From positions 231,889,646 to 231,953,645 of the forward strand of contig CM060983.1 in NCBI GenBank assembly GCA_030765065.1: a stretch of DNA of 64,000 bases, in the 5' to 3' direction. The notes under the pieces were generated by a model, which made no database searches, was not told the DNA's origin, and saw nothing but the letters and a program-made list of their open reading frames with translations. Position 1 is the stretch's first letter. Each line of letters starts with the position of its first letter. The DNA comes from Deroplatys truncata (Eukaryota; Arthropoda; Insecta; Mantodea; Mantidae). The translations under genes were made by a program, and so were the position numbers. Below are positions 58,261 through 64,000 of the stretch, one piece after another.

Positions 58261-61200
58261 GAAATGTAGATTGGAAGTAATTTATGATTAAATGTATGAA
58301 AGCAAGTAAAATGTTGTCATTGTTCTGTTCCAATCAATTTGCATGGGACTGTAGGTGATGCTGTTGGTATATTTTAAATTTTGTTCATGATGTTTTTTAT
58401 TATGTGTTTGTTGAAAGTTCTAAAGCAAAACTAAAGGTGCATTAGTCAGTTTGTAACATTTGTAATGATAATATAGCATGTTACAATGTACTAAAATGTG
58501 AAAAATAGGTAACACAATGTAGTATAGAATGTAAGTGATTATGAAAGAGATAGTTGCCTTTTGAAAATCTTTCACAAATGTTCAATGGAAAGGAGAATGT
58601 CCATCCTGAGATTACCTTTTAAATGAATATTTGCATTGTAGACTAATTTCACAGAGATGAACTGTTGGTTGATTAAAACAAATGGCGACTGCAGTTTGAT
58701 GTCATTTTAAAATATTTTAATTGTATTGTCATGTATGGCTGTGATAACCTTTATGTAAATTGTGAAAAAGTGGATATGTGGCATTTGTGTGTAACCTGCT
58801 CTATTGAAAAATAAGGAATGGTAGGTATAAAGTAAGTTTGTGAAATGAGAGGTAGAAATGATGTTTTGGGGTAAGTAAAAGTACAGTTAAGATAATGTAC
58901 ATGTGAAGTACCTGAGAGATTAGGTTTGGTGTTTGAAGCAGTATGTGTTATTGGGGTTAAGAGGTTGAGAATATAGCTTGTACTTCTGGTTTAGGGTCAT
59001 GTGTTTGGAATTAAGTTTGTAAAGGATTGGAAAATTAAAAGATCTTTAGGATTCAGAAGTAATAAGGAGAATGTGTGGTTAAATAGTCTTGAATTGCTTA
59101 AAAAGAAACTGACTATGTTGAGAGGTTTCATTTTATCTGAAAGGTTTGTAGCAATATAGTAGTAACAATAAGAAGTTTGGTTGTTTAGAATGATTAGTGT
59201 ATATTTGAGGAAGATAGTGTGTCGAATGGAGGTGATGAAGATTGAAATACTGATTTTATGTGGCTATAGTAATTGTGATTATACATTTCTATATGTAAGG
59301 TATCTGCAATATGATGTGAAAAAACTGACTGGATTGTACATTTGGATTGAAAAGTGAGGAGAAAGAAAGGTGTTATTACTAAGTTGAAACAATAAATTGG
59401 TGTAGGGAAATTTGAATTCAGATATAAGTGTCTACAGAGAGAAAAGATAAGAGTTTGTGGTAGATGAGAATATTTGGAGAGAAATTCTGTGAATGTGCCA
59501 AGTGGAAATTGTTGGTAGTAAATATATTTTAGGATTGTACATAGTTCCAAAGGTAGTTTTGCAAAGGGAGATGAGATGATACATTAGAATGTAATTAACT
59601 GTAGCGATGACTAATAATGTGCATTTTGTTATGTTTCATGTGGCTTACACATTTGGAGGCTATTGCTGTGGATGAAGAACTGTAAAGGAAAAGTGGGAAT
59701 AGAAGAGGAAACTGGAAGAATGTAGTGATTGTGAGAGTGTAGAAGATGTTGATATCAAGAAGGTGGATAATATTATGAAAGGACAGGACTAAAAGTGAAA
59801 GTTGTGTAGAAAATGAATATGTATTGTGAAGTGGTGAAAGGAGAGTTAAATAAAAGTAATGGAAGTTCACTGTTGAGTTTTATTTGTACTGAAACCATTT
59901 CCTTCTATCCAGTTAGGGAAAATAGTTTGGATGTAGAAAGTGATGAGACATTTAAACTTAGAAGGGCAAATAGTGATATAAAATAAGAGTTAAAGGTGTT
60001 TCTGATATAGGAAGAATGGGATGAAGCAAAACGGAAAGTGAAAGTTGCAAAATTATAAATCGTGATTGGGAATTTGAAGGATTAGGAATGGTATTGTCTG
60101 GATGTAAAGCATTGGAGCCCAGTTATTGAAAGAGGGCAAGTGGTGGTAAGTATATAAGGAATGGGGAGTATGGTAGAGGAAATAAGTTGAATTGGTGGTA
60201 TGGGTAAATACATTACAAAGAGGTATATAATGGTGATTATTACTTGTATTGGCTTTGTGCTTGTTTACCTTAGGGTGTATGATGTTCTGCTTTAGTCATG
60301 TGTAGTGTGGCTTATTGTGCATCCCTCTGCTGTTCAATTCATTGAGTGGCTGTTATTGCAGTTGAAATGAGCTGTCCTGAGTTTGTTTGCATAGAGATTT
60401 CAATGTAGGCAATAATATGTGCAATCCTAAATGCACATTGTATTGTTTAATAGGTTTTGTGATCTGGTTGATTTGTTGTATGTGCAAGGTGACAGGGAAA
60501 TTTGGTGGAGCGATATGTGGAGAGAAATTGAATTGCAGTTGTAGCAAAGGTTGTAGGTGATCATTATGGTATAAGTGGTAATGAAAATGTAGTTTGAATT
60601 GTGGAATAATATTGCACATGTGTTAATTGTTGTGTTATGTGTTCTGCTGAGGCTGGAGATATATGTATGCTCATTATTGCAATCCCATTTGTCTTTGAGG
60701 TTAAATTAGTTTAGAGGCCTAATGGGGAATTAATACAATTTGTTTTGTGGTACCCAGTATGTATCTTAAGAGCTCATAATATTTATTAGTCACTCTCACT
60801 GGAGTACAGTTTTTGGGTTGCTGTCTGGAGTGGGCCAAGTTATGGAATGTCAATGGTTGATTCTGTAACAATTGCTATATAGGACATGTTTGGTTTTATG
60901 CAGTTCATGCAACAGTATTGCTGTTAGTGCTATATCATTACATGCTTCACATATAGATTGAGGAGTACAATACTAATCTGCTTCAGAAGGCTAACTTGAG
61001 AATAGAACTGCAGGTAATGTGGGTACTGGTTGAATATTTGGTATACGCCTAAAATGTGCGTTGTGTTGAGTCATAGGGTAATAAATATGGACGAGAAATC
61101 CATTAGGTAGAACCACCATGTCCTACATGGGATTTGTGACTGTTATGTTGTTTAAAAGCTTAGTCCTGCTGACAGTGCAATCTACAGTGGTGCAATTCAT

Positions 61201-62572
61201 GAATTGCACCACTAGGTACTCTGTACTGCCCAGATTAATTTGGTGTAATGTATTTAAGTTTCCATGATGTCCTATTTGCCAAGACAGGTCCTATTTTGTG
61301 GAGGTACTGTATTGGTTACACCTATTTTATAGCCAGTGCAGCACTGTAGTCAGATTACATGTTTGACTTGTAGCAAATGCCTACATTTGTCATTGTGTAT
61401 GGAAGAAGGTTCTGAAAGTGCTATCAAGCACTTGTATGAGCTGATTATACTGGTGACCTGAATGTAGTAATTGCTGTATGAATCTGTAGGAACTATGCAC
61501 TAGTTGAGGTTGTCAACTAATTAATGCACAAGAGATTGTGCCTCCACAAAATCAGTCTTCATATGCTAATAGACAAGATAATATAGGTATTTGACACAAC
61601 CTTAATGTGGGATTAATGAAATCCACCAGAACAAGGAAAAGTAACTGTCAGTAGGACGGAGTGTGTGAAAAACATTTGTCACACATCTTGTATAAAGGAC
61701 ATTGTGGGTCTGTGTAAAAATAGTATGCTTCCATAGTAATTAACTCAGGATTGCAACCTACTACAAACCACACAAATGTAGATGTATAAGACATAACCAG
61801 GGCCAGAAGTTTAAATTAAGTGCAGTTAGTCCGATCCTAACAGAGAAGATGCTGCTGCAGCAAATTAGTACAAACCAAGCAATCTGTGAATAATGTGGTG
61901 ATATAGTCAATTGGTAACAGCGATACTGTTGTATGAACTGGATCAAACCATACATGTCGTGCATTAAGTAGCATTTGCTACATACAGAATCAACCATTTA
62001 TTTGTAATCCTCAACGCGGCCAATTCCAGACATCAACTCAAAAATGGTACACCAGTGGACCAACAAATAGAATGGCTTGTAGGATAGAAATGGAGTACCA
62101 AAAAAAGAGCTGTAGTGATTTCCCCAGAAGCCTATAAAATAATGTAACCGAAAAAAAACAAATGCTTGTTTAATAATGTGCACAACTGTATCTCTAGCAG
62201 GAATAGAATACAAACACCAGTCAGTGTACATGCAACAATTAATTCCCATAACAAAAACAAGTAACAATGGAAAACATTTGCAATATTTCCCCACATACCA
62301 TATGAGAATACAAACAGCAATTGGTCAAAATACCAGCACACTTTGCAATTCAGGCACAATGCAAAATATCTGCTCCACATTGCTCTGCAGCAGTTCACAG
62401 GACCCCCGGTACCACACATAGAAGTGAAATAACAACAGAAGTGCACGAAAGAATGCACAACGGGAAATAAGGATTGGAAATGCAATGCTATGCCACACAC
62501 AAATCTCCACAGGTGGCAGAGAATAATCCAGATGGAGACCAAACGACGGGCTGTGGCGGTGAGAAGTGTAGC
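58261..62572. other. Subtelomeric DNA without recognised genes
   Basis: No protein family, RNA gene or internal repeat unit was seen. From 58.3 to about 61 kb C is very scarce on the plus strand (the 60 bases from 59461 hold 18 G and 3 C). From about 61.75 kb the bias reverses (the 60 bases from 62281 hold 16 C and 6 G). Minus-strand frames of 78-136 codons here are hydrophobic, Cys/Phe-rich and look compositional. No telomere-targeting retrotransposon was found. Confidence 0.5.
61186..61213. repeat. Perfect 28 bp palindrome
   Basis: AGTGGTGCAATTCA is followed directly by its exact reverse complement, giving a spacerless hairpin or cruciform-capable site about 1.36 kb from the telomere repeats. 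Confidence 0.9.
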
Positions 62573-64000
62573 AGGTTAGGTTAGGTTAGGTTAGGTTAGG
62601 TTAGGTTAGGTTAGGTTAGGTTAGGTTAGGTTAGGTTAGGTTAGGTTAGGTTAGGTTAGGTTAGGTTAGGTTAGGTTAGGTTAGGTTAGGTTAGGTTAGG
62701 TTAGGTTAGGTTAGGTTAGGTTAGGTTAGGTTAGGTTAGGTTAGGTTAGGTTAGGTTAGGTTAGGTTAGGTTAGGTTAGGTTAGGTTAGGTTAGGTTAGG
62801 TTAGGTTAGGTTAGGTTAGGTTAGGTTAGGTTAGGTTAGGTTAGGTTAGGTTAGGTTAGGTTAGGTTAGGTTAGGTTAGGTTAGGTTAGGTTAGGTTAGG
62901 TTAGGTTAGGTTAGGTTAGGTTAGGTTAGGTTAGGTTAGGTTAGGTTAGGTTAGGTTAGGTTAGGTTAGGTTAGGTTAGGTTAGGTTAGGTTAGGTTAGG
63001 TTAGGTTAGGTTAGGTTAGGTTAGGTTAGGTTAGGTTAGGTTAGGTTAGGTTAGGTTAGGTTAGGTTAGGTTAGGTTAGGTTAGGTTAGGTTAGGTTAGG
63101 TTAGGTTAGGTTAGGTTAGGTTAGGTTAGGTTAGGTTAGGTTAGGTTAGGTTAGGTTAGGTTAGGTTAGGTTAGGTTAGGTTAGGTTAGGTTAGGTTAGG
63201 TTAGGTTAGGTTAGGTTAGGTTAGGTTAGGTTAGGTTAGGTTAGGTTAGGTTAGGTTAGGTTAGGTTAGGTTAGGTTAGGTTAGGTTAGGTTAGGTTAGG
63301 TTAGGTTAGGTTAGGTTAGGTTAGGTTAGGTTAGGTTAGGTTAGGTTAGGTTAGGTTAGGTTAGGTTAGGTTAGGTTAGGTTAGGTTAGGTTAGGTTAGG
63401 TTAGGTTAGGTTAGGTTAGGTTAGGTTAGGTTAGGTTAGGTTAGGTTAGGTTAGGTTAGGTTAGGTTAGGTTAGGTTAGGTTAGGTTAGGTTAGGTTAGG
63501 TTAGGTTAGGTTAGGTTAGGTTAGGTTAGGTTAGGTTAGGTTAGGTTAGGTTAGGTTAGGTTAGGTTAGGTTAGGTTAGGTTAGGTTAGGTTAGGTTAGG
63601 TTAGGTTAGGTTAGGTTAGGTTAGGTTAGGTTAGGTTAGGTTAGGTTAGGTTAGGTTAGGTTAGGTTAGGTTAGGTTAGGTTAGGTTAGGTTAGGTTAGG
63701 TTAGGTTAGGTTAGGTTAGGTTAGGTTAGGTTAGGTTAGGTTAGGTTAGGTTAGGTTAGGTTAGGTTAGGTTAGGTTAGGTTAGGTTAGGTTAGGTTAGG
63801 TTAGGTTAGGTTAGGTTAGGTTAGGTTAGGTTAGGTTAGGTTAGGTTAGGTTAGGTTAGGTTAGGTTAGGTTAGGTTAGGTTAGGTTAGGTTAGGTTAGG
63901 TTAGGTTAGGTTAGGTTAGGTTAGGTTAGGTTAGGTTAGGTTAGGTTAGGTTAGGTTAGGTTAGGTTAGGTTAGGTTAGGTTAGGTTAGGTTAGGTTAGG
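62573..64000 (+). repeat. Telomere, (TTAGG)n
   Basis: After a partial AGG, 285 uninterrupted TTAGG units run from 62576 to the window end, with no variant that I can see. TTAGG is the ancestral arthropod telomere repeat. The G-rich strand reads 5'->3' outward, the polarity of a genuine right chromosome end. The junction with unique DNA is abrupt (GTGTAGCAGG then TTAGG). No non-LTR element interrupts the run. Confidence 0.98.

Noticed and set aside
62132..62542. Minus-strand 136-codon hydrophobic frame next to the telomere
   Set aside because: The length is unusual for the area, but composition (C- and A-rich plus strand) accounts for it, and an overlapping frame on the same strand is also open. 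No motif supports a gene.

Overview
The window is the right-hand end of an arthropod (most likely insect) chromosome. The last 1.43 kb is an unbroken run of the arthropod telomere repeat TTAGG, with the G-rich strand running 5'->3' towards the window edge. Inboard lie A+T-rich subtelomeric DNA, decayed arthropod-type transposable elements and a large tandem array. I could not determine the species. I found no intact single-copy gene, tRNA, rRNA or CRISPR array.

Layout. (1) 1-27,854: eleven head-to-tail units of about 2.55 kb, open at the left window edge, in two sequence types (order A-B-A-A-B-A-A-A-A-B-B). Each unit carries two short exon-like segments, a conserved ORF-bearing core and strong splice-donor-like sites (GTAAGTAA). 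(2) 27,855-35,265: older, diverged monomers of the same family at about 1.0 kb spacing, broken by a 1.29 kb unrelated stretch (33,153-34,440). They show that the 2.55 kb unit is a dimer of two related half-units. (3) 35,266-36,915: no recognised feature. (4) 36,916-42,930: a decayed minus-strand Ty3/gypsy element, interrupted by a decayed plus-strand repeat encoding a protein family I know from many arthropod genomes. (5) 43,189-51,530: a young, almost full-length minus-strand Ty3/gypsy element with 557 and 532 bp LTRs, an ATAT target-site duplication, gag, protease, RT, RNase H and integrase. All five pol interruptions are single in-frame stops. A 2.46 kb segment without recognisable coding lies between integrase and the 3' LTR. 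(6) 52,929-56,910: a decayed plus-strand Ty1/copia element. (7) 57,340-58,260: a decayed Tc1-type transposase. (8) 58,261-62,572: gene-free, strongly G-over-C biased DNA whose bias reverses in the last ~0.8 kb. (9) 62,573-64,000: telomere.

Most interesting part. The array looks like tandemly duplicated exons rather than a simple satellite. Splice-like sites, exon lengths (227 and 130 bp) and splice phase recur from unit to unit. In the older copies a conserved reading frame has a Cys-x2-Gly-x10-Trp pattern resembling an immunoglobulin-like B-C strand region. Stops and frameshifts show that most copies cannot encode a long protein today. It could be a decaying exon-repeat gene, a noncoding transcript with repeated exons, or a piRNA/TAS-like locus. 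Sequence alone does not decide.
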